Positions 7,001 through 13,320 of a stretch of 13,750 bases of DNA are shown here, piece by piece (the stretch's first letter is position 1; each line of letters begins with the position of its first letter). Under the pieces are notes generated by a model. It made no database searches and was not told the DNA's origin. It saw nothing but the letters and a program-made list of their open reading frames with translations. The translations under genes were made by a program, and so were the position numbers. The DNA comes from Chloroflexota bacterium (GTDB taxonomy: Bacteria; Chloroflexota; Dehalococcoidia; UBA3495), in NCBI GenBank assembly GCA_022571575.1, contig JACZXN010000016.1, positions 1-13,750 on the forward strand. The letters run 5' to 3'.

Positions 7001-8527
7001 ATGCAAGCCGCCTTTGGCCCCGGCAGCCCCATCTTCACCCAAACCACGGAGCGGCTCAGCCGGATCTTCTCCCAGGCGGGACAGGTCCCTCCGGTGGCAG
7101 TCCGGTTCCGGGAATGGCGGCGGCGCCAGGAAGACGTCCACGGCCAAGACCTTCGCCAAGACCCTCCCCATGCCCCTTCCCCAGCCCCGTCTAGTGAAGC
7201 GCTGTTCATCCACCAGACCTATCTGGTCTTGCTGGCGCGGCTGACCGCCCGCCGCTTCGTCGCGCCCCGCCGGGCAATCTCCGGAGCTGAGGAACTGCTG
7301 GAGATCAGCAACGTCGACTACTTCAGCCGCCGGGGGATCGGAAATTTTGGGGAGGGGGACCTCTTCTCCTGGTTCTCCCTGGAACCCCGTTGGCAACTGG
7401 CCCTCGAAGACCAGGTGCTGGAAACCGTGCAGGACCTGGCGGAGGCCCTGGCCCCCTACGACTTCACCCAAGCGGTCCCCGGCATCTTGGACGGGCTGTA
7501 CCGTCAGATCGTCCCCGATGCGCCATGGCCCCCCCGCTGGCTGGTGGAGTACATCGTCGCCGAGGAGTTGGGGCTGGCCGATGAACCCGGCTTGTCGCTG
7601 CTTGATCCCGCCTGCGGGACCGGCGCTTTCCTCTCCGCCGCCATCGGCGCGGTGTCGCGGACCATGACGGAAGGGGGCGGCGACCCATTGGACGTGCTAT
7701 TCGAGATTCCAGAGCGGGTCCGGGGGATGGACCGAGACCCGCTGGCGGTGGCCCTGGCCCGGCTCAATTACCTGTTGGCCCTGGGTGATCTGGTCCAACA
7801 GGCACACCCGCCGGTCCTGCTTCCGGTATATCTGGCTGACGCCGCCCAGGTCCCGGAATCCCAGCCGGTTTTGAACGATGACGCGGCGGTCTCGGTCTCG
7901 ACGCCGGCGGGGGAGTTCCCGCTGCCGGGCCCGGTCATCGAGAACCCCATGATCCTCGATTGGGTCCTGGGGCGGCTGACCAACTACATGGACGGGGCCC
8001 AGTTGCGGCTGCACGCGCAGCCCGAGGAAGAGGCGGTTCAGGAGGTGTTGAACGCCTATTACAACTACCTGACCGCCCCGAAGCCGCGCACCCCAGTCCC
8101 GGACGCGCTGACATCAAATCAGGCGGACCTTCTGTTGGAGACCGCCCGAAGCCTGGTGAAATTGCACATCCGAGGCGAGGGCACTCTCTGGTTGCACGTG
8201 GTCCAGAACAACGCCGCTCCGGCGTTCTTCGCCCACCTCCGGTTCGACCGGCTGGTGACCTCCGGCTCCCAGGCCTTCTTCGAGATGTGCTCTTCCCTGT
8301 ACCTGACACCGCGGGGACGGGCGGCCATGCTCATGACCAGGGATGAGGGAGCGGCCGGCTCGGCTGGGCGGCGGCTGGTCGCCCTGGGAAGCCTGCTGGC
8401 GGACCGCGCCGTGCTGGTCACGGGCCCGGAACAGCGGGCCAGGCTCGAAGCGGTGGGCGGCCCGGTCTCCCACGATAGTACTTGGGCCGAGGCCAAGTCC
8501 ATTATCCGCATGGTTGATGACGCCTAA
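7001..8527 (+). CDS. N6-adenine DNA methyltransferase-like protein lacking the NPPY catalytic motif
   Basis: 508 residues from ATG 7001 (or 521 from GTG 6962; neither has a good ribosome binding site). The order of parts follows Eco57I/type IIG-like methyltransferases: a helical N-terminal region (LFIHQTYLVLLARLTA, 68-83; GIGNFGEGDLFSWF, 112-125), PPRWLVEYIVAEELG (177-191), AdoMet motif I DPACGTGAF (202-210), and the next acidic strand GMDRDPLAVALARLNYLLALGDL (242-264, D244). Where FDVVxGNPPY should follow, the sequence reads FDRLVTSGSQAFF (415-427): the catalytic NPPY is absent, and no NPPY occurs anywhere else. The PRGRAAMLMTRDE strand (437-449) still matches the family. No target recognition or nuclease domain follows. 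The frame is open throughout, which suggests selection for another role: regulator, binding protein or inactive partner. asnS is immediately upstream. Confidence 0.75.
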   Translation: MQAAFGPGSPIFTQTTERLSRIFSQAGQVPPVAVRFREWRRRQEDVHGQDLRQDPPHAPSPAPSSEALFIHQTYLVLLARLTARRFVAPRRAISGAEELLEISNVDYFSRRGIGNFGEGDLFSWFSLEPRWQLALEDQVLETVQDLAEALAPYDFTQAVPGILDGLYRQIVPDAPWPPRWLVEYIVAEELGLADEPGLSLLDPACGTGAFLSAAIGAVSRTMTEGGGDPLDVLFEIPERVRGMDRDPLAVALARLNYLLALGDLVQQAHPPVLLPVYLADAAQVPESQPVLNDDAAVSVSTPAGEFPLPGPVIENPMILDWVLGRLTNYMDGAQLRLHAQPEEEAVQEVLNAYYNYLTAPKPRTPVPDALTSNQADLLLETARSLVKLHIRGEGTLWLHVVQNNAAPAFFAHLRFDRLVTSGSQAFFEMCSSLYLTPRGRAAMLMTRDEGAAGSAGRRLVALGSLLADRAVLVTGPEQRARLEAVGGPVSHDSTWAEAKSIIRMVDDA

Positions 8528-8542
8528 CCTAGCCGCCGTTAT

Positions 8543-8572
8543 TTGACGCTTTTTGCGGCGGGCGAATATAAT
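8543..8572 (+). promoter_or_regulatory. Sigma70-like promoter for the ThDP-enzyme gene cluster
   Basis: TTGACG (8543-8548), an 18-base spacer and a perfect TATAAT (8567-8572). The start would be near 8580, leaving a leader of about 73 bases before the alpha-subunit ATG. CCGCCG (8533-8538) and CGGCGG (8556-8561) form an inverted pair straddling the -35 box; this may be an operator or merely the remnant of a terminator for the upstream gene. Confidence 0.7.
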
Positions 8573-8611
8573 GAGTCGTCCTTTGATCGTACCTGGACGG
8601 GTAGCTGAACA

Positions 8612-8628
8612 GGCTGGAAATTTCAGCC
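8612..8628. promoter_or_regulatory. Near-palindrome in the leader of the ThDP-enzyme genes
   Basis: GGCTG-GAAATTT-CAGCC is a near-symmetric 17-mer with an AAATT centre, lying about 35 bases past the predicted transcription start and 24 before the alpha-subunit ATG. It could be a repressor site or a small leader hairpin. No factor can be named. Confidence 0.4.
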
Positions 8629-8652
8629 GGCATTCTCTGGTAAGGAGCCACA

Positions 8653-9159
8653 ATGACCACTCAAGAGGTCGTGCTGCACCCCGCGTCGGTAGTCGCGGAG
8701 TTGAAGAAGAACAACATCACCCACGTTGTCTGGCTTCCGGACAGCGAAACCAATTTCTTGTTCCAACTGTTGAACAACGAACCCACCCTGGACCTGGTCC
8801 CGGTCTGCCGCGAGGGCGAGACCATGGCCGTGGCCGCCGGACTATGGGTTGGCGGCAAACGGCCCATCGTCCTGATCCAGAACACTGGCATCTTCGAGGC
8901 CGGCGACTCGATCCGCGGCCTTGCGCTGGACGTGAACCAACCCCTGGTGATGCTCGTCGGCTACCGGGGCTGGAGCCGGCATGGTCTGACCCGGGACTCG
9001 GCCGCGCGGTTCATCGAGCACATCCTCCACGCCTGGGGCATCACGTATTACCTGATCGAGACCGACGACGACGCCGACCGTATCAGCCTGGCCATCGAAG
9101 AGGCCGAGCGGACTTCCAAGCCCGTGGCCGTCTTGGTGGGCACCGAGTTCGGTTCCTAA
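8653..9159 (+). CDS. ThDP-dependent decarboxylase alpha subunit (sulfopyruvate/phosphonopyruvate decarboxylase type, ComD-like)
   Basis: 168-residue protein corresponding to the N-terminal (PYR) domain of ThDP-dependent decarboxylases. The split form resembles ComD of coenzyme M synthesis and the N-terminal half of phosphonopyruvate decarboxylase. The cofactor-activating glutamate is in CREGETMAVAAGL (residues 52-64, E54). The core VLIQNTGIFEAGDSIRGLAL (73-92), LVMLVGYRG (98-106) and AWGITYYL (127-134) match this group. ATG 8653 has AAGGAG five bases upstream. The beta gene starts 45 bases after its stop. Together they should form one active site, decarboxylating a substituted pyruvate such as 3-sulfopyruvate (to sulfoacetaldehyde) or 3-phosphonopyruvate; the substrate cannot be decided from sequence alone. 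A benzoylformate- or acetolactate-like role is less likely given the short split subunits. Confidence 0.85.
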   Translation: MTTQEVVLHPASVVAELKKNNITHVVWLPDSETNFLFQLLNNEPTLDLVPVCREGETMAVAAGLWVGGKRPIVLIQNTGIFEAGDSIRGLALDVNQPLVMLVGYRGWSRHGLTRDSAARFIEHILHAWGITYYLIETDDDADRISLAIEEAERTSKPVAVLVGTEFGS

Positions 9160-9204
9160 CCGCCCCTTAACCCGAAGACCGGCCAATAAATGGGAGACAA
9201 CTAA

Positions 9205-9798
9205 ATGATCGACAATATCGACGCGGTAAAACTTCTGGACAGCAAGCGGAACGATGCGGTGTTCGTGGCCACCATGAACGCCAACAACGTCCATTTCGGG
9301 CTGCCCACCATCACCACCAACGAGAAGCTGGACTTCCCCGTCTCCGGCGCCATGAGCAAGGCGTCCGACGTCGCTCTGGGGCTGGCCCTGGCGCAACCCG
9401 GCCGCAAGATTCTCTGTCTTGACGGCGACGGCAGCTTATTGATGAACCTTGGCGCCATGGTGACCATCAGCAACAAGGCCCCGAAGAACCTGGTGCACGT
9501 CCTCTTCAACAACAAGGTCTACGCCGTCACCGGCGGACAACCCATCCCCGGCAGTGAAAATACCGACTGGGAAGGCCTGGCCAAATCAGCCGGCTACGCC
9601 AAGGTTTTCACCTTCGACAACCTGGAGGACATGACCAACGGTATCGATGAAGCCCTCGCCGCCGAAGGCCCAGTGTTCATCCACCTGCTGGTCAAGCCTG
9701 AGATCGAAAACACTCCGGTGCAATTCCGCACGCCGGCCAAACGCACTGTGCATCACGCCATCAAAGACCTGCCCGAGACACTGGGCGTAAAAAAGTAG
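9205..9798 (+). CDS. ThDP-dependent decarboxylase beta subunit (ComE-like, intact cofactor site)
   Basis: 197-residue C-terminal (PP) domain partner of the upstream alpha subunit. The ThDP/Mg motif is complete: GDGS (74-77), 25 residues, then NN (102-103), with MNLGAMVTISNKAPKNLVHVLFNN between. SGAMSKASDVALGLALA (47-63) is the usual ComE/phosphonopyruvate decarboxylase helix. ATG 9205 is preceded by GGGAG eight bases away. After the stop there is a terminator-like hairpin (9831-9861), so the alpha-beta pair could be a complete unit. The C-terminal extension PVQFRTPAKRTVHHAIKDLPETLGVKK is basic and not obviously needed for catalysis. The paralogue at 10192-10773 aligns over its whole core. Confidence 0.86.
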   Translation: MIDNIDAVKLLDSKRNDAVFVATMNANNVHFGLPTITTNEKLDFPVSGAMSKASDVALGLALAQPGRKILCLDGDGSLLMNLGAMVTISNKAPKNLVHVLFNNKVYAVTGGQPIPGSENTDWEGLAKSAGYAKVFTFDNLEDMTNGIDEALAAEGPVFIHLLVKPEIENTPVQFRTPAKRTVHHAIKDLPETLGVKK

Positions 9799-9830
9799 GT
9801 TGACGGCGACGGCCGCGATCTTGGCGAACC

Positions 9831-9861
9831 ACCGGGGCAGCGTCACCTCGCTCGCCCCGGT
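9831..9861 (+). terminator. Terminator-like hairpin after the beta-subunit gene
   Basis: ACCGGGGCAGCG (9831-9842), loop TCACCT, then CGCT, a bulged C, and GCCCCGGT (9854-9861): a 12-bp stem with one bulge, followed by TTATC. It starts 32 bases after the beta stop. The T-tract is short, so termination is probably partial, giving less transcript for the membrane protein and second beta-like gene. Confidence 0.6.
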
Positions 9862-9882
9862 TTATCATGAAAGCGGCCTGCT

Positions 9883-9907
9883 CCCGGTTTCCATCGGGGG
9901 AACCGGG
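9883..9907 (+). other. Second leader hairpin before the small membrane protein gene
   Basis: CCCGGTTTCC (9883-9892) pairs with GGGAACCGGG (9898-9907), ten pairs including one G-U, around the loop ATCGG. It ends 13 bases before the GAGAAGGG ribosome binding site of the next gene. Two hairpins in succession (with 9831-9861) could form an attenuation or processing element between the decarboxylase pair and the downstream pair. Confidence 0.5.
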
Positions 9908-9929
9908 AACCTTGAGGCCGGAGAAGGGT

Positions 9930-10238
9930 ATGCTTGGCAAAGGACTATTCACTCGTATCGGGGCCTACGCCGTGCTGGCGCTGGGGTTCTGGCTGCTCTT
10001 CCAGGCCTTCGAGCGGTCCAACATACTTACGGGAATCGTCGGCGGCGCGTTGGTCTTGGTGGGGATGTATCTGATGACCGGGGTCTGGCGCGATGCCTTC
10101 GCCCGGTTCGGCGGAAACTACAAGATATACAAGGAGAAATGGTCCAGTGACGATACGCCGGAGGACAGCACCAGAGGGACGGAGAGGACCAGTGATACCG
10201 TCGATGGAGGCGACCAAGGCAGTCAACTTCCACCGTAA
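9930..10238 (+). CDS. Small two-helix membrane protein, uncharacterised
   Basis: 102 residues from ATG 9930, chosen because GAGAAGGG is directly upstream; an ATG at 9867 would add a poorly conserved, Pro/Arg-rich N-terminus. Two hydrophobic helices are clear: about residues 9-28 (RIGAYAVLALGFWLLFQAF) and 31-50 (NILTGIVGGALVLVGMYLMT). A short basic/aromatic segment VWRDAFARFGGNYKIYKEKW follows, then a polar, acidic, probably disordered tail. By the positive-inside rule both ends could be cytoplasmic. Its last 47 bases overlap the start of the second beta-like gene, so the two are translated together. I do not recognise the family. It may anchor or regulate the beta-like partner, which is inference from the overlap only. 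Confidence 0.7.
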   Translation: MLGKGLFTRIGAYAVLALGFWLLFQAFERSNILTGIVGGALVLVGMYLMTGVWRDAFARFGGNYKIYKEKWSSDDTPEDSTRGTERTSDTVDGGDQGSQLPP

Positions 10239-10773
10239 GGACGCACTGGTGGTTTCCACTTCCTCGGCGCTCCGTGAATGGAGCCAGGTATCGGAACGCC
10301 GCGATCTGGATATCGACCTGTCCGACTGCATGGATAAGGCCCCGGCCGTGGGTCTGGGACTGGCGCTGGCCCGGCCCGAGGGTAAGGTGTTGGTGTTGGA
10401 CTGCGATTCCACACTGAGGACCAACCTGGGCGGCCTGGCGACCATCGGCGAGTGCAATCCGGAGAACCTGGTCCACTTCGTCTTCGACGACGTGTCCCGC
10501 GCCTCCACCTCGGGCGTCCCCATCAGAGAGATCGAGAACATCGACTTCGTCAAGATCGCTCAGAGTTCCGGCTACGCCAAGACCTATGAGTTCGACAAGC
10601 TGGAAGAATTCCTGATCGGGCTGGAAGAGGTGATGCGCCAGACCGGGCCGGTGTTCGTTCGGGTGAAGGTGTTCCGGGACGGAGACCCGCCCGCATATCC
10701 GGAGCGGACCATGGCCCAGGGTTGGGCCGAGGTTAGGGAGAACCTGGCTCCCGCAGAGGAAGAACCGGAGTAG
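10192..10773 (+). CDS. Beta-like ThDP-domain paralogue with altered cofactor motif
   Basis: 193 residues from GTG 10192, which has GGAGAGG just upstream; ATG 10204 is an alternative, and the ATG at 10093 gives an implausible Arg-rich extension. The core aligns end to end with the beta subunit: PAVGLGLALARPEGKVLVLD (51-70), NLGGLATIGECNPENLVHFVF (78-98), SSGYAKTYEFDKLEEFL, and TGPVFVRVKV. The cofactor signature is changed: GDGS reads CDST (71-74) and, after the same 25-residue spacing, NN reads DD (99-100). The Mg-ligand aspartate (D72) is kept, and Asp could replace Asn as ligand, but loss of both glycines and of the Asn pair argues against normal ThDP binding. It may be a regulatory or structural subunit, or bind another ligand. 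The acidic C-terminus (APAEEEPE) is unlike beta. Confidence 0.8.
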   Translation: MIPSMEATKAVNFHRKDALVVSTSSALREWSQVSERRDLDIDLSDCMDKAPAVGLGLALARPEGKVLVLDCDSTLRTNLGGLATIGECNPENLVHFVFDDVSRASTSGVPIREIENIDFVKIAQSSGYAKTYEFDKLEEFLIGLEEVMRQTGPVFVRVKVFRDGDPPAYPERTMAQGWAEVRENLAPAEEEPE

Positions 10774-10808
10774 GGGCTATTTCAAATCCTAGGCCACCCT
10801 TAGTTGGG

Positions 10809-10873
10809 TCCTTCGGCAGGCTCGGGACGAACGGAAAGGACACCTCCTTCCGTTCGTGGCACTTCCGCGGAAG
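10809..10873. repeat. Repeat-like hairpin between convergent genes
   Basis: ACGAACGGAAAGGA (10827-10840), loop CACC, then TCCTTCCGTTCGT (10845-10857): a 13-bp stem with one bulged A. It is preceded by TCCTTCGGCAGGCTCGGGAC (10809-10828), a string resembling the CCTTCGGCAAGCTCAGGACGAACGG-type dispersed repeat found in many bacterial genomes (recognition from memory). A 12-base perfect palindrome, CTTCCGCGGAAG, follows at 10862-10873. Position between the convergent beta-like and dtxR-like genes also suits a bidirectional 3' end, though no T-tract is present. Confidence 0.6.
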
Positions 10874-10907
10874 GATGCCGGACCACATGTGAAATGGCCT
10901 CTGGCGG

Positions 10908-11666
10908 CTACTCCGTGGGTGCGCCGCCGTCGGGCCGGACCATGATCTGGCGGGCCACATTGTAACCGATGGACACCCGGTCCCGCTGGGTGACCAATTC
11001 CATGACCCCCAAGTACGGGGTGGCCTCGGCCACGGTGATGGACTGCTCCGGTATGAGCATGGATTCGACCAGAAAACGCAGCAACTGGGGATCTTCTTCG
11101 GGCACCCTGGCCACCACGTAGGTCTCGCCGGGCTGGGCTGCGTCCAGGGTCAGGGCGCCGGCCGGTTTCTTGGGCTCGCCGGTGCCGGGGATGGGCCGTC
11201 CAAAGGGCGAGCGCTTGGGGTAACCCAGCCGCTCGATCAACTTCTCCTGAAAGTCCTGGGACATGCCGTGCTCCAGGCGGTGGGCCTCGTTGTGCGCCTG
11301 ATGCAGGTCCATCCCCAGCAATCTGACCACCAGCCATTCGGCCAACCGGTGCCGCCGGGCGATGTCCTCGCCGCCTTCCAGTCCCAGTTTGGTCAACCGG
11401 ATCCGCTTGTCGGCCCCCACGTCCACCAGGTCTTGCCGCTGCATCCGGCGGATCATCCCGGCCACGGAGGGGACCGAGGTGCCCAGCCCCTCGGTCTCAG
11501 GCAGTTGGCGCAGGCTGTCGGTTAGCTGGGTGATGGTGGGCGTCTCATCGTCCTCCCATAGCTTGTAGAGGCACAGCAGATAGTTCTCCGTGCCCGGAGA
11601 CAACCTCGGGTCGCCGTCGCCAGAGCGGCCTTGACCGTTGCCGTTCCGTTTTCTAGGTGGGGCCAT
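10908..11666 (-). CDS. DtxR/MntR-family metal-dependent transcriptional regulator
   Basis: 252 residues from ATG 11666, which has GAGGA five bases upstream (an ATG at 11678 would add four). A Gly/Arg-rich tail precedes a winged helix (about 25-95), a dimerisation domain with metal ligands (96-150), and a C-terminal FeoA/SH3-like domain (about 170-245). Aligned by eye with DtxR, the ancillary site is kept: H106, E110 and H125 match H79, E83 and H98. In the primary site E132 and H133 match E105 and H106, but Cys102 is replaced by H129 and Met10 by N28, so metal choice may differ from Fe-type DtxR. The recognition helix region has an insertion of about seven residues (LPETEGLGTSVPSV). The gene lies 149 bases downstream of the ABC ATPase on the same strand, suggesting metal-dependent control of that transporter. 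Confidence 0.9.
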   Translation of the reverse strand: MAPPRKRNGNGQGRSGDGDPRLSPGTENYLLCLYKLWEDDETPTITQLTDSLRQLPETEGLGTSVPSVAGMIRRMQRQDLVDVGADKRIRLTKLGLEGGEDIARRHRLAEWLVVRLLGMDLHQAHNEAHRLEHGMSQDFQEKLIERLGYPKRSPFGRPIPGTGEPKKPAGALTLDAAQPGETYVVARVPEEDPQLLRFLVESMLIPEQSITVAEATPYLGVMELVTQRDRVSIGYNVARQIMVRPDGGAPTE

Positions 11667-11815
11667 TGGAGTCCTCATATCTCTTACCGCGCTTCCGGGA
11701 TACGCACGGTGGATCGTCTATAGGAGAATCGATGCAGAACCGGGGAGATGCGGCCGCGGGGATGCGCCAGGGAGAACCACCCACTCCACACCACCTCACA
11801 GTTCAGCGGTCCCGG

Positions 11816-12976
11816 CTAATGACTTGGGGCGTTTCCGTTGTGGGGCACAGCCACCAGGCGGTCTCCGACGAACGGCCGCAGATGGTGCCCGTTCCGCAGA
11901 CTGACGGTAACGCTGGCCCCCAGGGGGTATTCGGCGGTATGGGAAAGCAGACACCGGACCGTTGCGCCCGAGGGCAACCGCACCCGGTATAGATAGAAGG
12001 CCCCGCGGAACTCCCTTTCGACCACCACGCCCGTGCCGTCTTCGGCGGGCAGGCAGTCCAGGCAGTCCGGCCGGACCATCACTTCGAGTTGGCCGTGGCC
12101 GTTGGTATTCACTCCGGTCAGGTCTTCCAACTGCAATTCCGGCCACTCGCCACCCGGCCAATCAATGGACCCGACCTCGGTGTGCAGTCTACCGGCTTCG
12201 TGCCGGGCGGGTAGGAAGTCCACCATACCGATGAACTGGGCCACGAACTTGGTGATCGGATGGTGGAAGATGGCCTCCGGGGAGCCGGTCTGCTCGATCC
12301 GGCCATCGTTCATCACGGCCACCACATCACCGACGAATAGGGCTTCTTCTTGGTCGTGGGTGACGAAGATGGCGGTGGTGTGGCTGGCCTTGATGATGCC
12401 AAGAACATCGCGCCGCACCTGTTCCCTCAATTTGGGGTCCAGGTTGGAGAAAGGCTCGTCCAACAGCAGGACTTCCGGTTGAGGGGCCAGGGCCCGGCCC
12501 AAGGCGACCCTCTGCTGCTGGCCGCCGGACAGTTCATGGGGCATCCGGTCCCGCAGGGCGCTCATGCCGATGAGGTCGAGGACTTCACCAACGCGCTGGT
12601 CCCGCCCATTGCCTTTGGGCAACCCATAGGAGATGTTCTGTTCAACCGTGAGATGGGGAAATAGCGCGCCTTCCTGGAAGACCATGCCGACCCGGCGGCG
12701 CTCCGGAGGGGTATTCTCGCCTGCTTCGCTGACGGTGCGGCCCCCGATGGCGATGACGCCGTGGTCCGGCTCTTCGAACCCGGCAATGAGCCTGAGAGCG
12801 GTGGTCTTGCCACATCCGCTGGGCCCCAGCAGGGCCAGCACCTGGCCTTTGGCGATGGTCAGGTCAAGACCCGCCACCGCTGTGACCCCGCCAAAACGCT
12901 TGGCCAGGCCGACGCACTCCAGCGCGGGAGCGGCGAAACGTTGGTTCTCAGACTGTTCTAGGTCGGATTGTTTCAT
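11816..12976 (-). CDS. Fe(III)-type ABC transporter ATP-binding protein (FbpC-like)
   Basis: 386-residue cytoplasmic ATPase energising periplasmic-binding-protein-dependent uptake, of the iron/sulfate/polyamine (CUT1-like, TOBE-containing) subfamily. Walker A GPSGCGKTT (51-59), Q-loop VFQEGALFPHLTVEQN (Q101), signature LSGGQQQR (149-156), Walker B VLLLDEPFSNLD (169-180) and switch His207 in VTHDQEEAL are all intact. The C-terminus (about 255-386) holds a TOBE-like beta domain and includes two cysteines in DCLDC. The start is ATG 12976, with no good ribosome binding site, but the N-terminus PALECVGLAKRFGG fits the family. The upstream divergent lipoprotein gene looks like the Fe(III)-binding partner; the permease is not in the window. 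The pairing with iron uptake comes from that neighbour and is inference, since ATPases of this group also serve spermidine, sulfate and thiamine systems. Confidence 0.93.
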   Translation of the reverse strand: MKQSDLEQSENQRFAAPALECVGLAKRFGGVTAVAGLDLTIAKGQVLALLGPSGCGKTTALRLIAGFEEPDHGVIAIGGRTVSEAGENTPPERRRVGMVFQEGALFPHLTVEQNISYGLPKGNGRDQRVGEVLDLIGMSALRDRMPHELSGGQQQRVALGRALAPQPEVLLLDEPFSNLDPKLREQVRRDVLGIIKASHTTAIFVTHDQEEALFVGDVVAVMNDGRIEQTGSPEAIFHHPITKFVAQFIGMVDFLPARHEAGRLHTEVGSIDWPGGEWPELQLEDLTGVNTNGHGQLEVMVRPDCLDCLPAEDGTGVVVEREFRGAFYLYRVRLPSGATVRCLLSHTAEYPLGASVTVSLRNGHHLRPFVGDRLVAVPHNGNAPSH

Positions 12977-12987
12977 CTAAACGCTTA

Positions 12988-13009
12988 ACCGGTAAGCCTT
13001 TTACCCGGT
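12988..13009. promoter_or_regulatory. Inverted repeat in the ABC ATPase leader
   Basis: ACCGGTAA (12988-12995), spacer GCCTT, then TTACC-C-GGT (13001-13009): an eight-base inverted repeat with one bulge, 12 to 33 bases upstream of the ATPase start codon. An overlapping imperfect dyad, GCTTAACCGGTAAGC, lies at 12983-12997. As RNA it would form a small hairpin where a ribosome binding site is missing; as DNA it might bind the DtxR-like regulator. Neither is shown. Confidence 0.45.
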
Positions 13010-13058
13010 AGTCACTCGCCCAAAACACGGGGAAAAGCCATCTCTGCGAGTTGAGATA

Positions 13059-13087
13059 AGTGTAGGCTTGGCGGTTAACAATGTCAA
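13059..13087 (-). promoter_or_regulatory. Sigma70-like promoter for the ABC ATPase gene
   Basis: On the minus strand: a perfect TTGACA (13087-13082), a 17-base spacer containing the palindrome GTTAAC, and TACACT (13064-13059, four of six bases). Transcription would start near 13052, giving a leader of about 76 bases. A clear TTAGGTTAG-type DtxR/IdeR box is not present. Confidence 0.65.
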
Positions 13088-13280
13088 CGTATAGAGCAGA
13101 ATCTTCGCCGGACGATAATTAACCAACCGCCATCCTTATCAATGGAACAAATACCGGCGATGCCCCTCCACGTTAACCCCAACGTTGCGCCGGAGGTCAA
13201 CCATCTTGGACTTCGGGCTTTCGAATCGCGCTCGGGGGCGTGCTCAGGCATCCACCAACGGGCATTTCGCCGGCATCTTA

Positions 13281-13309
13281 TTGACACTGGTAATCCGGGG
13301 ATGTATGCT
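13281..13309 (+). promoter_or_regulatory. Sigma70-like promoter for the substrate-binding lipoprotein gene
   Basis: A perfect TTGACA (13281-13286), a 17-base spacer and TATGCT (13304-13309, four of six bases). Transcription would start near 13316, directly before the 14-base inverted repeat at 13321-13382. Confidence 0.65.
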
Positions 13310-13320
13310 CGTTTCTGAGT

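Noticed and set aside
6305..7471. 388-codon minus-strand frame opposite asnS and the methyltransferase-like gene
   Set aside because: It spans the end of one confirmed gene and the start of another on the other strand, has low-complexity Gly/Val/Leu content and no recognisable domain; an antisense shadow in GC-rich coding DNA.
8553..9170. Long Arg/Gly-rich plus-strand frame overlapping the alpha subunit
   Set aside because: Its composition is that of an out-of-frame reading of GC-rich DNA, and it coincides with the well-supported ComD-like gene, which has a clear ribosome site and motifs.
13050..13095. Possible DtxR/IdeR box near the ABC ATPase promoter
   Set aside because: Only a weak partial resemblance (TAGGCTTGGCGGTTAAC) to the 19-base consensus, without proper dyad symmetry.
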